Shown in pieces: positions 24,899 to 34,950 of a stretch of DNA of 61,319 nt. A program made the position numbers and the translations under genes. This stretch comes from Plantago elongata. Taxonomy: Eukaryota > Streptophyta > Magnoliopsida > Lamiales > Plantaginaceae. The stretch covers positions 1-61,319 of the forward strand of contig JAYMSP010000277.1 of NCBI GenBank assembly GCA_036897095.1. The letters run 5' to 3'. How positions within the stretch are numbered: position 1 is the stretch's first letter; each line of letters opens with the position of its first letter. The notes under the pieces are model-generated. The model worked only from the letters and a program-made list of their open reading frames with translations, was not told the DNA's origin and searched no databases.

Positions 24899-25480
24899 AT
24901 GAAGAAACAATCAATCAAATCAAATCAAATGAAACTCATCTTTCCTCTGTTTCTTCTTCCCCTGTTCTTCTCATTCACAATAATAATACATGCTGATATT
25001 GCCCTCATCACATCAACCTGCAATTCTTCCGTGCATAACGATCCGAACATCAACTTCGATTTCTGCACGGCTTCGCTTCAATCCGAACCAGAGAGCCTAA
25101 ATGCAACCTTGTTTGAGCTAGGCACCATTTCAATCAAGCTCATTCAGTACAATTTGACAGATACATGTAACGAAATCAAGAAATTGCTCGATAACAAGAA
25201 ATTGGATCCTCAAGTTAGGACGTGTTTGATTGATTGTGCAGAGCTTTACTCGGAGTCGATTGATGCTGTGAAACAGGGGAGGGATTGGTACCAAGATAAC
25301 AAATTTGATGATGTGAACGTGGAGATAAGCTCGATCATGGAAGATGCATCGACGTGTGAGGATGGTTTCACGGATGAAGGAGTGGTTTCTCCGGTGAGTA
25401 AGAGGAATAGTGATACGTTTCAGCTTTCTGCAATTTCGCTTTCCATTATGAGAATCATTCGAAATGGTTCAAGTGTGTGA
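24899..25480 (+). CDS. Invertase/pectin methylesterase inhibitor-like protein (Pla a 1-like)
   Basis: Uninterrupted 193-residue reading frame from ATG 24899; a second in-frame ATG at 24929 would give 183 residues and begins directly before the hydrophobic signal peptide (MKLIFPLFLLPLFF), so it is a plausible alternative start. The mature part has STCNSSVHNDPNINFDFC, ELGTISIKLIQYN, NKKLDPQVRTCLIDCAELYSE, STCEDGF and VVSPVSKRN, ending in a hydrophobic helix. All four conserved cysteines are present. It is a tandem relative of the genes at 23.0 and 31.9 kb and most resembles putative invertase inhibitors of the plane-pollen Pla a 1 type. An extracellular role is expected. The frame is open upstream to 24761, but that part looks non-coding. 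Confidence 0.87.
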   Translation: MKKQSIKSNQMKLIFPLFLLPLFFSFTIIIHADIALITSTCNSSVHNDPNINFDFCTASLQSEPESLNATLFELGTISIKLIQYNLTDTCNEIKKLLDNKKLDPQVRTCLIDCAELYSESIDAVKQGRDWYQDNKFDDVNVEISSIMEDASTCEDGFTDEGVVSPVSKRNSDTFQLSAISLSIMRIIRNGSSV

Positions 25481-25947
25481 GTGATGATTTTGAAACAAGT
25501 CTTCCAACACTTCTTTGTGCCTGATCTTTGAAACCTAGGTTTAGATTTTGTTAAGTTAAGTTCCATTCAGTTATGTTATATTCAAATGAATAAAACAAAA
25601 TCTTACACTAACCTGTAAATTATTTATTTTGGTGAAATTCTTCGAATAGTGTGTTTTTTATGAATATGAATATTAGTAATGCATGACATATATAGGAAAA
25701 CCTTTATAAAATAATAATTTTAAAATCGACATCTTTTATTAATTTAATGAGAAATTATATAATCAATAAATTTAAAAAGGTTTTTATGTATAGGTATAAT
25801 TGACCGATAAAATTCTCAAATCAAATTTATTAGTTACGTAGTATTTGTTAGATATGAAAAATAATTTAAAAGCATAAATTCCAATTTACATTGTATGAAT
25901 CCATATTTAAATAATAGTTTGAGTTGTAAGTTTGAATGTGTTAAGTA

Positions 25948-26187
25948 CTTCCTCCGTCCCGATTTGGAAGTACAGCGGAATTGGACATAAGTTTTAAGAA
26001 AATGTGATAAAGTAGGAAATAAGGTAATAAATTATGAATGTGATTGAAAAAGATAAGAGAAATAGTGAATAAAGTATAAGAGATAATGTATATAGTAGAA
26101 GAGAGATTATCTATTTAAGGAAGCGGGACTTCTAAACCGGAACAACTTAAAATGGAAAGTTGGACTTTCAAACAGGAACGGAGGCAG
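25948..26187. mobile_element. Stowaway MITE
   Basis: A 240-bp element flanked by TA (25946-25947 and 26188-26189). The left end cttcctccgtcccgatttgg and the right end ...ggaacggaggcag form the classical Stowaway terminal inverted repeat. The inner part is AT-rich and non-coding. Confidence 0.8.
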
Positions 26188-26329
26188 TATTTTTTAGTGT
26201 AGATTATATGGTTTATGGTATTTACCAAGGTACATTAAACAAGGCCAAGAATTTGATCATTATGTCTTGACCATTATTTTATTTAAATCACCATTAATCG
26301 GTCGAGCTCCGACATTTTGGACCTATGCG

Positions 26330-26620
26330 GTTAATCATGGACAGCTCTCCGGGTGATGGCTCAACTACATCAACATAAGTCCTCTCCCACACACTTTGTC
26401 CTCATTCGTGTGCAAACCGAAATACTTTTTAGTTGGTTACCCATCCTAGGATTGTTCTAGAGCAAGTACGCTTCACTCTGGAGTTCTCGTAGATGGATTT
26501 TCAAAATGAAATGTGATCCTTATTATTATAAGTAGCGTTCTCAATCTGTTTAAGTTCTTTGGACTTGACTTGAAATTCTGGGGGCGCTACATCCACCCCT
26601 CTTAAATTGTGCAATATCCC
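26330..26620 (-). mobile_element. 5S rRNA-bearing Cassandra-like TRIM fragment
   Basis: On the minus strand, 26435-26489 reads like the internal promoter half of plant 5S rRNA: gaactccagagtgaagcgta, then cttgctctagaacaatccta and ggatgggtaacc. The 5' third of a real 5S gene is missing. The neighbouring sequence (tgtagcgcccccagaatttc near 26593 on the minus strand) fits an LTR start. 5S-related LTRs are the mark of Cassandra retrotransposons. Only one LTR-like unit is evident, so this is a solo or broken copy. Confidence 0.55.
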
Positions 26621-27031
26621 TTCTACACCATGTCCGGCCAACCCTCCACCCTTAAAGATCGACTGTTCTGGAGAAATTTTAAGATGGACGGTTGGTCGAC
26701 CATTCCACGATTGATTTCATATTTCAGTCGTTACAAAGTGTGTGGGCCAACACCTCTTTCTTAACTTTTCTAGTCGACATAAGTTAAAAGAGTAAATTCT
26801 TATCTTAAAAGTTAAAACCACATATTCAAATCCTTTTAAAATCAAGCATTACAATACTTTGATTTACAAATTCAATTTGGAAATTATCATTTTTCACCCT
26901 TACTCCAAGATCTGAAGTTTATATCACATCACAACATGACTTTACTTTAGAGTACAATAAATATACCATTCACATTTAAAACTAAATAATATTTTGTTGC
27001 TAGAAAGAAGGAAAAAAGTCACTCAACACAC

Positions 27032-27424
27032 TTATATCTCAATGCTGCCAAGTTCGGAAACAATATCGGAAAAGAATGCCATGATCGCGGCACCTTTACC
27101 TTCACCATCTTCGTCTCCACCCTCTTCCGCTTCACACTCTTCAACTTCTTCTTCTTCTTCTTCCTCCTCCTCTTCACATTCGCTTTCTTCTTCCTCTTCT
27201 TCCCCATCCTCAGCATACGCACCTCCATGATATTGTTTCCCCTTTTTGCCGTGACCCTTCTTCTTGTGCATCTTCTCCTTGATTTTGTGCATCACTTTTT
27301 TGACACCATGTTCCTCCTTATCACATTCTTCAACCTTGTGCTTATTGTCATCCTTGTTGTGGCCAATATGAAGAGCATCTCCAATCTTGTGCTTGATATC
27401 GAACTTATGAATTATTCTAGACAT
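27032..27424 (-). CDS. HIRD11-like KS-type (H-segment) dehydrin with poly-Glu tract
   Basis: 130-residue hydrophilic, probably disordered stress protein. The N-terminus carries HKIGDALHIG (12-21), the conserved H-segment of HIRD11-type dehydrins, and residues about 40-53 read GVKKVMHKIKEKMH, a variant of the dehydrin K-segment that forms an amphipathic helix on membranes. A Lys/His-rich stretch (KKKGHGKKGKQYHGG) follows, then a long Glu tract (about 74-100) and a tail EGKGAAIMAFFSDIVSELG. Such proteins bind metals and protect membranes and enzymes during drying or cold. Unlike HIRD11, the acidic part is poly-Glu rather than Ser/Asp. It is a tandem duplicate of the gene at 29.0 kb; both leaders and 3' regions are alike. 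A minus-strand TATA lies about 100 bp upstream. The antisense Ser-rich frame is a shadow. Confidence 0.8.
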   Translation of the reverse strand: MSRIIHKFDIKHKIGDALHIGHNKDDNKHKVEECDKEEHGVKKVMHKIKEKMHKKKGHGKKGKQYHGGAYAEDGEEEEEESECEEEEEEEEEEVEECEAEEGGDEDGEGKGAAIMAFFSDIVSELGSIEI

Positions 27425-27520
27425 TCTTACTTGGCTTCTTTATGAGCAATGATTAATTTGTTGATTGAATTCTTGTAGAGTTGAAAATTTGAGATGTTTT
27501 TGTAATTTGATCTATGCTGC

Positions 27521-27529
27521 CTTTTATAG
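27521..27529 (-). promoter_or_regulatory. TATA box of first dehydrin gene
   Basis: The minus strand reads ctataaaag, about 97 bp before the ATG. The second dehydrin gene has a matching element in the same place. Further upstream are an RY-type CATGCATG (27855-27862) and an ACGTG core near 27878, both common in seed and ABA-responsive promoters. Confidence 0.6.
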
Positions 27530-28213
27530 CATTGCTAAAACGAGTTATGAGACAACTAACATTGAAAAGTCAGCACTTATCTACACTCACCTACTTAATT
27601 TAATTTTAGACATTAATTGGGACCCTAGCTAATAAATAAAAGTAACCCACAATGTTTGATTGGATTAATTTGGAGTCGATGGCCTTGACCAAGTTTGCAC
27701 TGAACATTTCAAATTGTACAGATAATCAAGTTCAAGTTGATACTGATCTATTACAATATTGTATGTATATAACTTATACATATTCATAAAATCCAACTTG
27801 ACAAAATTTGTTCTTTTGGAGAAGTAAATTTAGAAAATATCATATCTGGTGCATCATGCATGGTGTACAATTTCCCAACGTGTTTAATTATCTGATATAT
27901 ATAATGTACAAGTGAAAAAGGTATCACATCCCAAATTTAAATTATCTTTCTAATTAGAGGTTAACCCATTTTTGGTGTATTAATTTGTGATAGTAATCAT
28001 TTTACCACTTCTACTCGTGAACGTTCAATTTTGATATGTTATACTTTGTATTTGTTCAATTACGATACTTAATCAAATTTAACAAAACTGTAAATTTTAA
28101 TTGAATTAATAAGAATGAGTGTAAATTAATCAGTACGTCACAAAGTACCAAAACTGAATTTTCCCGAATGATATAATGATCCCATTTAGGTTTTCCATTG
28201 CCGATAAGTATTC

Positions 28214-28321
28214 TGTATGCTATTTTTCTACCGTTTCTTTTGATTTATATATAGTTCGACAATGTACTATGTATGCTATTTTTCTACCGTTTCTTTTGAT
28301 TTATATATAGTTCGACAATGT
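28214..28321. repeat. Perfect direct repeat of about 51 bp, 56 bp apart
   Basis: The block beginning gtatgctatttttctaccg and ending gttcgacaatgt occurs at 28215-28265 and again at 28271-28321 without differences. It is a recent local duplication. Confidence 0.9.
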
Positions 28322-28504
28322 TGTGGTCAATTTTTTAATAATATCATAATCTTTCACTTTATTTTAGTGTTATTTAAAAACGAATCTATATTATTAAAAA
28401 GTTATTAAGTGTTATTAATGAAAACACTTATATTCTCAACTTTAATATTTTTATATTATAAAAAGACTTGTTTCATTATTTTTTCTTTTAATAAGTTAAT
28501 TATA

Positions 28505-28645
28505 TTACAAGGGATCAACCTAAAGCACCTTATAACATCTTGATTCAACTACCTTACAACTACTTCAATACTTCACAATGGCAGGGTTCTAACTTTGCAC
28601 CTCCCACGTACAATTTTATGTCATTACCACTAGGCCAACTTATGA
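28505..28645 (-). mobile_element. Probable tRNA-derived SINE relic
   Basis: The minus strand reads gttggcctagtggtaatgac (A-box-like) and, about 40 nt later, aagttagaaccctgcc (B-box-like). This order and spacing fit a tRNA-derived SINE head. No target duplication was found, so ends are approximate. Confidence 0.4.
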
Positions 28646-29011
28646 GTCCCCTTATTTCGTTAATATTATATATACTTTTATTATTACATGAATAATTTTA
28701 TTAATAATATAATTTATATAATCCGTCTTTATATAAATTAATAATAGACTGTCATCATAATACATTGCACATTTTTATATATATAGTGATTGGAAGGGTA
28801 TGAATAAAATCAAACTTAAAAACAACAAATACTCGTGAAGACAGTCATTACAAAACCTTGATTAACAATTTCAATTTGTACAATACTCTCATTTTCCCCA
28901 AAATCAGAACTTATATTACAAAAGGATTAATATGCCTTTCACAAGTTATACAATTCACATTTGAAAACAAATAATGTTTTGTTGTCCCAAACCCAAAATA
29001 AAATAAAATTA

Positions 29012-29347
29012 TTATAAGTTGCCAAGTTCAGAAACAATGCCCGAAATGAATTCCAAGATCGCGGCACCTTTGCCTTCACCACCTTCATCTCCACCCTCTT
29101 CCGCTTCACACTCTTCGATTTCAACTTCTTCTTCTTCTTCTTCGTATTCACATACGCTCCCAGTTTCTTCTTCTTCCTCCTCAGCATACGCACCTCCATG
29201 ATAACCATGCATCTTCTTCTTAATCTTGTGCATCAATTTTTTGACCCCATGCTCCTCTTTCTCACATTCTTCAACCTTGTCGTGGCCAATATGAAGAGCA
29301 TCTCCAATCTTGTGTTTGATATCGAACTTATGAATCATACTAGACAT
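29012..29347 (-). CDS. HIRD11-like KS-type (H-segment) dehydrin, second copy
   Basis: 111-residue paralogue of the gene at 27.0 kb. It keeps HKIGDALHIG (12-21), a K-segment-like GVKKLMHKIKKKMHG (34-48), YHGGAYAEEEEEE, a second Glu block, and the tail GEGKGAAILEFISGIVSELG. It lacks the KKKGHGKKGKQ stretch of the first copy and has Cys and Tyr inside the acidic part. Expected to be cytosolic/nuclear and intrinsically disordered. The shared tail is not part of the standard dehydrin description. The promoter has a TATA at 29447-29457 and a CACGTG box at 29769-29774, which suggests ABA control (inference). Confidence 0.8.
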   Translation of the reverse strand: MSSMIHKFDIKHKIGDALHIGHDKVEECEKEEHGVKKLMHKIKKKMHGYHGGAYAEEEEEETGSVCEYEEEEEEVEIEECEAEEGGDEGGEGKGAAILEFISGIVSELGNL

Positions 29348-29446
29348 TGTTACTTAGCTTCCTTGTGAATTGTGAGTGTGAATTATTGATCGTTTTCTTG
29401 TAGAGTTGAAAATTTGTGATGGTTTGAAATTGATCTTTGCTGCATG

Positions 29447-29457
29447 CGTTTTATAAG
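29447..29457 (-). promoter_or_regulatory. TATA box of second dehydrin gene
   Basis: The minus strand reads gcttataaaac about 100 bp before the ATG, directly followed by gcatgca, an RY-type motif. It lies in the same place as the TATA of the first dehydrin. Confidence 0.6.
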
Positions 29458-29768
29458 CATTGCCAAAACGATTTAGTTTGAAAGTCAGCTCAGGTATACT
29501 ACTTTTGTTTACTTAATTTAATTGTGACGTTAATTTGGACCCTATCTAATGCAGGGAAAATGTCACCACGATGTTTAATTGATATGATTATGGGAATACG
29601 ATTCTGACCATTTCCAATATGTATATACTATTGGCCGGATTGGATAATTTAGTTTATATCAAGTTGATAGTGATTGTATAAACGTATACATCTTTATTGT
29701 AAATCCAACTTCCCCAATTTGTTCTTTCTTACAAGTTAAACCAACTAAATACTACTCCTAATTGTGAC

Positions 29769-29774
29769 CACGTG
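29769..29774. promoter_or_regulatory. CACGTG G-box/ABRE upstream of second dehydrin
   Basis: A palindromic CACGTG about 420 bp upstream of the dehydrin ATG. Such boxes bind bZIP/bHLH factors and are typical of ABA-induced dehydrins; function here is inferred. Confidence 0.35.
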
Positions 29775-29799
29775 TTCATCATGATACAACTTAATACCA

Positions 29800-30989
29800 T
29801 CTTAATTGTGGCCGTAAATTTGAATAATCGTGCTAAAGAGCACTAAACTAGAGTTCAATATCAAATTTTTATATATTAAGTTGTGATTTTCATAAAGTGT
29901 GATAGGACTAAGTTTGAGTTGAGAGAAACTACTCCAAAGTTGAGAAAAAGATTCATGATCCACGTATAATTCAAAACTTTTTACATGACATAACGAGGAA
30001 ATTATACGCAAAGACATTTGACACTAAATATTTATGAAGATACATGATATGAATTGATACAATGTTATAATACAAAGAATTATGTGTTAATATAATATTA
30101 TAATTTAAAGAGTCATATATTAATATAGGATTGCAATTTAGAGTATCGGTAACTGAAAATGACAAGGTTCTTTCGGTATATTAGACCTGTATATACTCAA
30201 GGTCCCTATTTTAACTTAACTCGTATAAACTTAGGGAAGTAGCAAAACCCTTGTTTAAAGTAATATAATACATGAGAGTTTCATCAAGCCTTCATTATTA
30301 TAGGTCCTCTATAGCATAATGTAGTATTATTAGAGCTAGGAGTCAATCTAATTATAGTTTATGAGATTGAAGTGAATACCTAACATATCTAAGGGGCCTA
30401 TAATACTTGAGCTATCTTAGTAAAGTGCAGTTTATTAGAAAGCCTTACTTAAAAGTAAATAACTACTACTCCTGTGTTTAGAATTTTAAAGACAGAAGTA
30501 ACCGAAGCAAACTCTACTATTCTCAGATCGTAGTTATAGTGATGTACCTGCCTTTCAGGGCCCTCACATCTATCCATTCAATTGAAAACTCATTAAAATT
30601 CCGTTCAGTTAAATTATGTTTAGTTATATTCCTCTTTATATTAATTCAATTAAGATTATTTTAATTCCATTAAATTCATAAACTTACAGTCGAAGGAAAG
30701 AGCCATATTTGGGCTGGGTTTGGAGTAATGGGGCAGAACCAATTGGATAGACTAACTACTAGACTGGTGGCCTACTTTGATGTCTTACAAGGTTACAATT
30801 AGGCAATTAGCCCAATGGTCAGGGAAGATTAATTGTCAAGGTACTTACTACTCAATGTTCTAAAGATAGTACCTAACCAGACAATTTTTTAACAAAACAA
30901 AGCTACCTAATTTTACTTTATAAGTTCATGTTATAAAATATTTCCTCTTTCTTTTTCTTAAACATAATTCGAAATTCCAACCTATTGAA
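29800..30989. other. Intergenic, no gene seen
   Basis: AT-rich DNA with scattered stops in all frames and no recognised repeat ends. Confidence 0.45.
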
Positions 30990-31145
30990 GGAGATGAATC
31001 ACTTTATTAATTGAACTGTAATTCAATAATTATAATAGATTGGAGATGAATCACTTTACCAATTAAACTGTAATTCAACAATTATAATAGATTGGAGATG
31101 AATCACTTTACCAATTAAACTGTAATTCAACAATTATAAATATAA
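30990..31145. repeat. Three tandem 52-bp repeats
   Basis: Units start at 30990, 31042 and 31094 with ggagatgaatcacttta. Units 2 and 3 are nearly identical and unit 1 has a few differences, so the array grew stepwise. Confidence 0.9.
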
Positions 31146-31755
31146 TAAGCTGCTATGTCCTCCACCTAATTCTTCTAGACGAGCCTGCATTGTTTCGTTG
31201 TGCACACTCGTAAATCATATTCTACCTCATGACAAAAATGTTCCGCACTCGTAAAACACAAACAAGTAGAATTAAGGTCTTTTACTTCATGACAAAATAA
31301 TAGGTCCATTTTCATTAGTTCAATCTCCTAATCCAAACAATTTTTATTAAAATACATTCAACATATTGGAGCATTAAACGGTCAAATTCTTAGATGAATG
31401 CAAAAGTACTCCAATTTATGGCTGTTAAAATGCCATGTGTACAAGACTGCTCATGTCTGGGAGTCCTGGAGAAGATTTAGTATATAAGTATGATATTGCA
31501 GACTGTTTAAATCAACCATATATCGAATTAACGACCCACATATTTTACTATAAATATTATATACAATTTCAATTGATATTTTAATATATACAAATATTAA
31601 TTTGAATCAAATTTTATCTATTTAAATTGTATATGAACAGCCACTTAATGTTTAACTTTCAACTTTATATCATTGTTTGGTTAAGAAGTAAAACCCATAA
31701 AATCGAAGGTATAGCATGCATGATGTAACATAGGCATATTATGACAAACAAACTT

Positions 31756-31764
31756 CTATATATA
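31756..31764 (+). promoter_or_regulatory. TATA box of third inhibitor gene
   Basis: ctatatatag lies about 125 bp before the ATG at 31889. The promoter looks intact although the reading frame is broken. Confidence 0.55.
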
Positions 31765-31888
31765 GACCCGTTCAACTAGTTCAAAACACACCGTGCCAGC
31801 CAAATACAAAAGCAATCAGCTAAAACACATAAATCTATAACTAACACAATTAAGAAGAAAATACGAAACGTGTAAAATCAAAGAAGAA

Positions 31889-32439
31889 ATGAAGCTTAGT
31901 CTTCTACTTCCCCTGTTATTCCTCTATTTCTTCATCACGCTGGTCCATGCTGATCTAAAGCTCATCAAATCCACCTGCAAAACTTCAGCTAACAACGACC
32001 CGAACATCAACTACGACTTCTGCACGGCTTCCTTCATTTCCTCTAAGGCCAGCAAGACCAAGACGCGCGTGCCCTAGGCTCAATTTCTCTCAATCTAATC
32101 AAACGCAACGTGACAGGGTCACGTCGTATGATCAATAAACTTATCAAGAACAAGAAAATCGATCCGTATGTTAAGCAGTGTTTGGCCGATTGCTTGGTGC
32201 TTTACACTGATGCTATCGATTCTGTGAAACTGGGGATGAGGTCTTATAAATCGAAGAAGTTTGAAGAGGCGAATGTGAGGATAAGTTCGGTTATGGATTC
32301 GGCTACGACGTGTGAAGACGGGTTTAAGGAGAAAAAAGGGCTGGTTTCACCGGTTGCAAAGAGGAATGGTGATACGTTCCAGCTTTCGGCTATTTCGCTT
32401 TCTGTCATGCATATCGTTCAAGAAAGTTTGAGTAATTAA
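31889..32439 (+). pseudogene. Invertase/pectin methylesterase inhibitor-like gene with frameshift
   Basis: The first frame (31889-32077) encodes a signal peptide and CKTSANNDPNINYDFCTASF, then meets a stop. The remainder of the family fold continues in another frame from about 32050 to 32439: ALGSISLNLIKRN, KKIDPYVKQCLADCLVLYTD, SATTCEDGF, LVSPVAKRN and a hydrophobic end. A single indel in the aagaccaagacgcg stretch (about 32050-32062) explains the break. The rest of the gene, including Cys positions and the TATA element, is preserved, so this is either a very young pseudogene or an assembly or read error. As written, the protein would end after 62 residues. The nearest relative is the gene at 24.9 kb. 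Confidence 0.85.
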
Positions 32440-33066
32440 TTAGTTAGGACCATTTCATTTGTATAAGATGATAATGATTTGTGATTTACTACTAGTTAAT
32501 TTTACACTGCAGGTGTAATGTTTTGATTCATGCATGATTTGTGTAATTTTAAACTGAGGATCAGTTGTTTTTATTGCATATTGGTTATGGATCTCACTTT
32601 TCGTATACGCATAGCCACATATTGCACCTAGGACAAGATCATAATCCATGGCAAGAAAGGGCAGGGTGGAAAATGTTCCTGCTACGGTGCTACCTATAAT
32701 GAAGTATAAAAGAAAGAGACTCTTAGTTTTATCTAATTCTCTACTGCGGAAAACTCTGAAATTAAAAATAAAAAGTACGTGTAAACACAGCACAACATAT
32801 TACGTTTATGTTTGTTTTAGAGGTACTACAATATTGTAGCTAAATATTCTCGATACGGATCGATATTATTAAAATAATTATTAATGTTATTAATCAAAAC
32901 ATATATATTTTTTAAATGAGTGTCTGTTCGTATCACAACATGCAAGACTTGTTTCGTTAACATGCACGGTTTGATAATGTAGATTAACTTGTTAATCACA
33001 TAGCTGGATTGTCTTGTTCTAGAAATCATATATCATGAGGCTTTATGATTTTCTATGGCACTCCTA
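32440..33066. other. Intergenic, no gene seen
   Basis: 3' flank of the broken inhibitor gene; AT-rich with no recognisable product in any frame. Confidence 0.45.
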
Positions 33067-33250
33067 TATAATTTTGAAATGAAAAATGATGTGCGTGAAT
33101 TAATGTAATAGTCTTGTTTAAATTCATGACATTAAATTGTTTATTTCAGAGTTTTGTATATAATTTTGAAATGAAAAATGATGTGCGTGAATTAATGTAA
33201 TAGTCTTGTTTAAATTCATGACAATAAATTGTTTATTTCAGAGTTTTGTT
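33067..33250. repeat. Tandem duplication of 92 bp
   Basis: Two adjacent units starting tataattttgaaatgaaaaa (33067 and 33159) differ at about one position (cattaaat against caataaat). A recent duplication. Confidence 0.9.
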
Positions 33251-33300
33251 GTTTAATTAATGTGCAATATCTAATTTATAAAATGAGCAATTCTTTTTCG

Positions 33301-33447
33301 TCAATGCTCAACAGGGATCGAAACAGGTTTGGCACGAGTTGACCCCGTTCCAATAGGTCCTGGTCTCAAATCGTTAAAGTGTAATTCTTTATCCACGGGT
33401 CCATTTTCGGATCGGTTCTAATCAGGTCTGGCTTGTGCCCAGCTCTA
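33301..33447. mobile_element. Possible small hAT-like MITE
   Basis: The left edge has gctcaacagggatcg and the reverse complement of the right edge reads gctgggcacaagccag, recalling the gctgagca ends of the element at 21.1 kb. The interior has ggtcc/ggatcgg motifs. No clear 8-bp target duplication, so tentative. Confidence 0.35.
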
Positions 33448-34025
33448 GCTATAACGGTAAAGAATTCCTTTCCTTGTACATTGTGATCATTATGTAAATT
33501 ATGTATCATGAGATACACATCATGATTATATATATATATGTGTGTGTGTATTAAGACCTTATTTTCAAGATAAGGTGAAAAGTTAATTTCTTCTACACTA
33601 TATATATTATTCTACCAACAGTGGTAGATTCGATCTTTACTTATATCATAGATTTATTTCAATTTATTTAGAAAAGACAATAATGTCACATCTATGTGTT
33701 CGATCATTTCCTTATGAATTTTGCAACCACTGAACATGTAGACATTTATCAAATATGCCCCATATCCATTTACAAAAATGGCGAGGATTTATGGAATACT
33801 TATGATCCTAAATAACCATTTAATTTATACAAAAAATTAGGTAAAAGTTAAAAGTTATTGATTTGTTATCGAATTCTTTTCTCTCTCCGTATAACAAAAA
33901 CACTAAAAGAAATTTTGTATAAATCAACACGAATTTATTTTTTCCAAAAGTAAAACTCAAATTAAAATGTCTCAACTCTTCATAATAAACACAAATATGC
34001 CAATAAAAACATAGATAATATTCAA

Positions 34026-34097
34026 GGGTCTATAGCTCAGTGGTAGAGCAATTGACTGCAGATCAATAGGTCACCAGTTTGAACATGGTTGGACCCT
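34026..34097 (+). tRNA. tRNA-Cys (GCA), copy 1, slightly degenerate
   Basis: 72 nt with anticodon loop ctgcaga. The acceptor and D arms are good. The T loop is tttgaac (usual ttcgaac) and the closing T-stem pair is lost, so function is doubtful. Confidence 0.65.
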
Positions 34098-34229
34098 TAT
34101 TTTAGTTGTTTTTATAACACATTTAATATTTTAGGGAGCACGCTCTTTCTTTTTATTTATTTAATAATATGTTTCTTGATTTATTACTATGACATACAAA
34201 TATATTAATAAAAATATAGATTATGTCAA

Positions 34230-34301
34230 GGGTCTATAGCTCAGTGGTAGAGCAATTGACTGCAGATCAATAGGTCACCAGTTCGAACCTGGTTGGGCCC
34301 T
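34230..34301 (+). tRNA. tRNA-Cys (GCA), copy 2, intact
   Basis: Full cloverleaf in 72 nt: acceptor gggtcta/tgggccc with U:G pairs, D arm gctc-agtggta-gagc, anticodon arm attga-ctgcaga-tcaat, variable aggtc, T arm accag-ttcgaac-ctggt, discriminator T. Intronless; CCA is not encoded. Identical to copy 4. Decodes UGC/UGU. Confidence 0.93.
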
Positions 34302-34433
34302 TATTTTAGTTGTTTTTATAACACATTTAACATTTTAGGGAGCACGCTCTTTCTTTTTATTTATTCAATAATATGTTTCTTGATTTATTACTACGACATG
34401 CAAATATATTGATAAAAATATAAATTATGCCAA

Positions 34434-34505
34434 GGGTCTATAGCTCAGTGGTAGAGCAATTGACTGCAGATCAATAGGTCACCAGTTCGAACCTGGTTGG
34501 GTCCT
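34434..34505 (+). tRNA. tRNA-Cys (GCA), copy 3
   Basis: Same as copy 2 except for one acceptor change (tgggtcc) that makes a further G:U pair. Still foldable. Confidence 0.88.
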
Positions 34506-34637
34506 TATTTTAGTTATTTTTATAACACATTTAATATTTTAGGGAGCACGCTCTTTCTTTTTATTTATTCAATAATATGTTTCTTGATTTATTACTACGA
34601 CATACAAATATATTGATAAAAATATAGATTATGTCAA

Positions 34638-34709
34638 GGGTCTATAGCTCAGTGGTAGAGCAATTGACTGCAGATCAATAGGTCACCAGTTCGAACCTGG
34701 TTGGGCCCT
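34638..34709 (+). tRNA. tRNA-Cys (GCA), copy 4, intact
   Basis: Identical to copy 2 over all 72 nt, with nearly identical flanks, which indicates recent duplication or gene conversion. Confidence 0.93.
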
Positions 34710-34950
34710 TATTTTAGTTGTTTTTATAACACATTCAATATTTTAGGGAGCACACTCTTTCTTTTTATTTATTCAATAATATGTTTCTTGATTTATTATT
34801 ATGACATACAAATATACTTATTTTAGTTGTTTTTATAACACATTTAATATTTTAAGGAGCACGCTCTTTCTTTATATTTATTCAATAATATGTTTCTTGA
34901 TTTATTACTATGACATACAAATATATTAATAAACATATAGATTATGTCAA
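34710..34950. repeat. Array unit that has lost its tRNA
   Basis: After the spacer of copy 4 the sequence passes from caaatata directly to cttattttag (near 34816), skipping about 95 bp: the 25-bp leader and almost the whole tRNA. The spacer then repeats. Copy 4 to copy 5 is 313 bp, that is 204 plus 109. Confidence 0.85.

Larger units (their letters stand above)
27530..28938. other. Intergenic, no gene seen
   Basis: Upstream region of the first dehydrin and downstream region of the second. It holds a 51-bp direct repeat (28214-28321) and a probable SINE relic (28505-28645), otherwise AT-rich DNA. Confidence 0.5.

Noticed and set aside
26435..26489. Genuine 5S rRNA gene
   Set aside because: Only the internal promoter half matches, with several differences, and it lies in an LTR-like context.
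26994..27230. Ser-rich protein on the plus strand
   Set aside because: It is the antisense of the Glu tract of the dehydrin gene (GAA/GAG read as TTC/CTC in shifted frames).
32455..32793. 112-residue minus-strand frame behind the third inhibitor gene
   Set aside because: No recognisable domain, odd composition, no promoter or homologous neighbour; likely chance.
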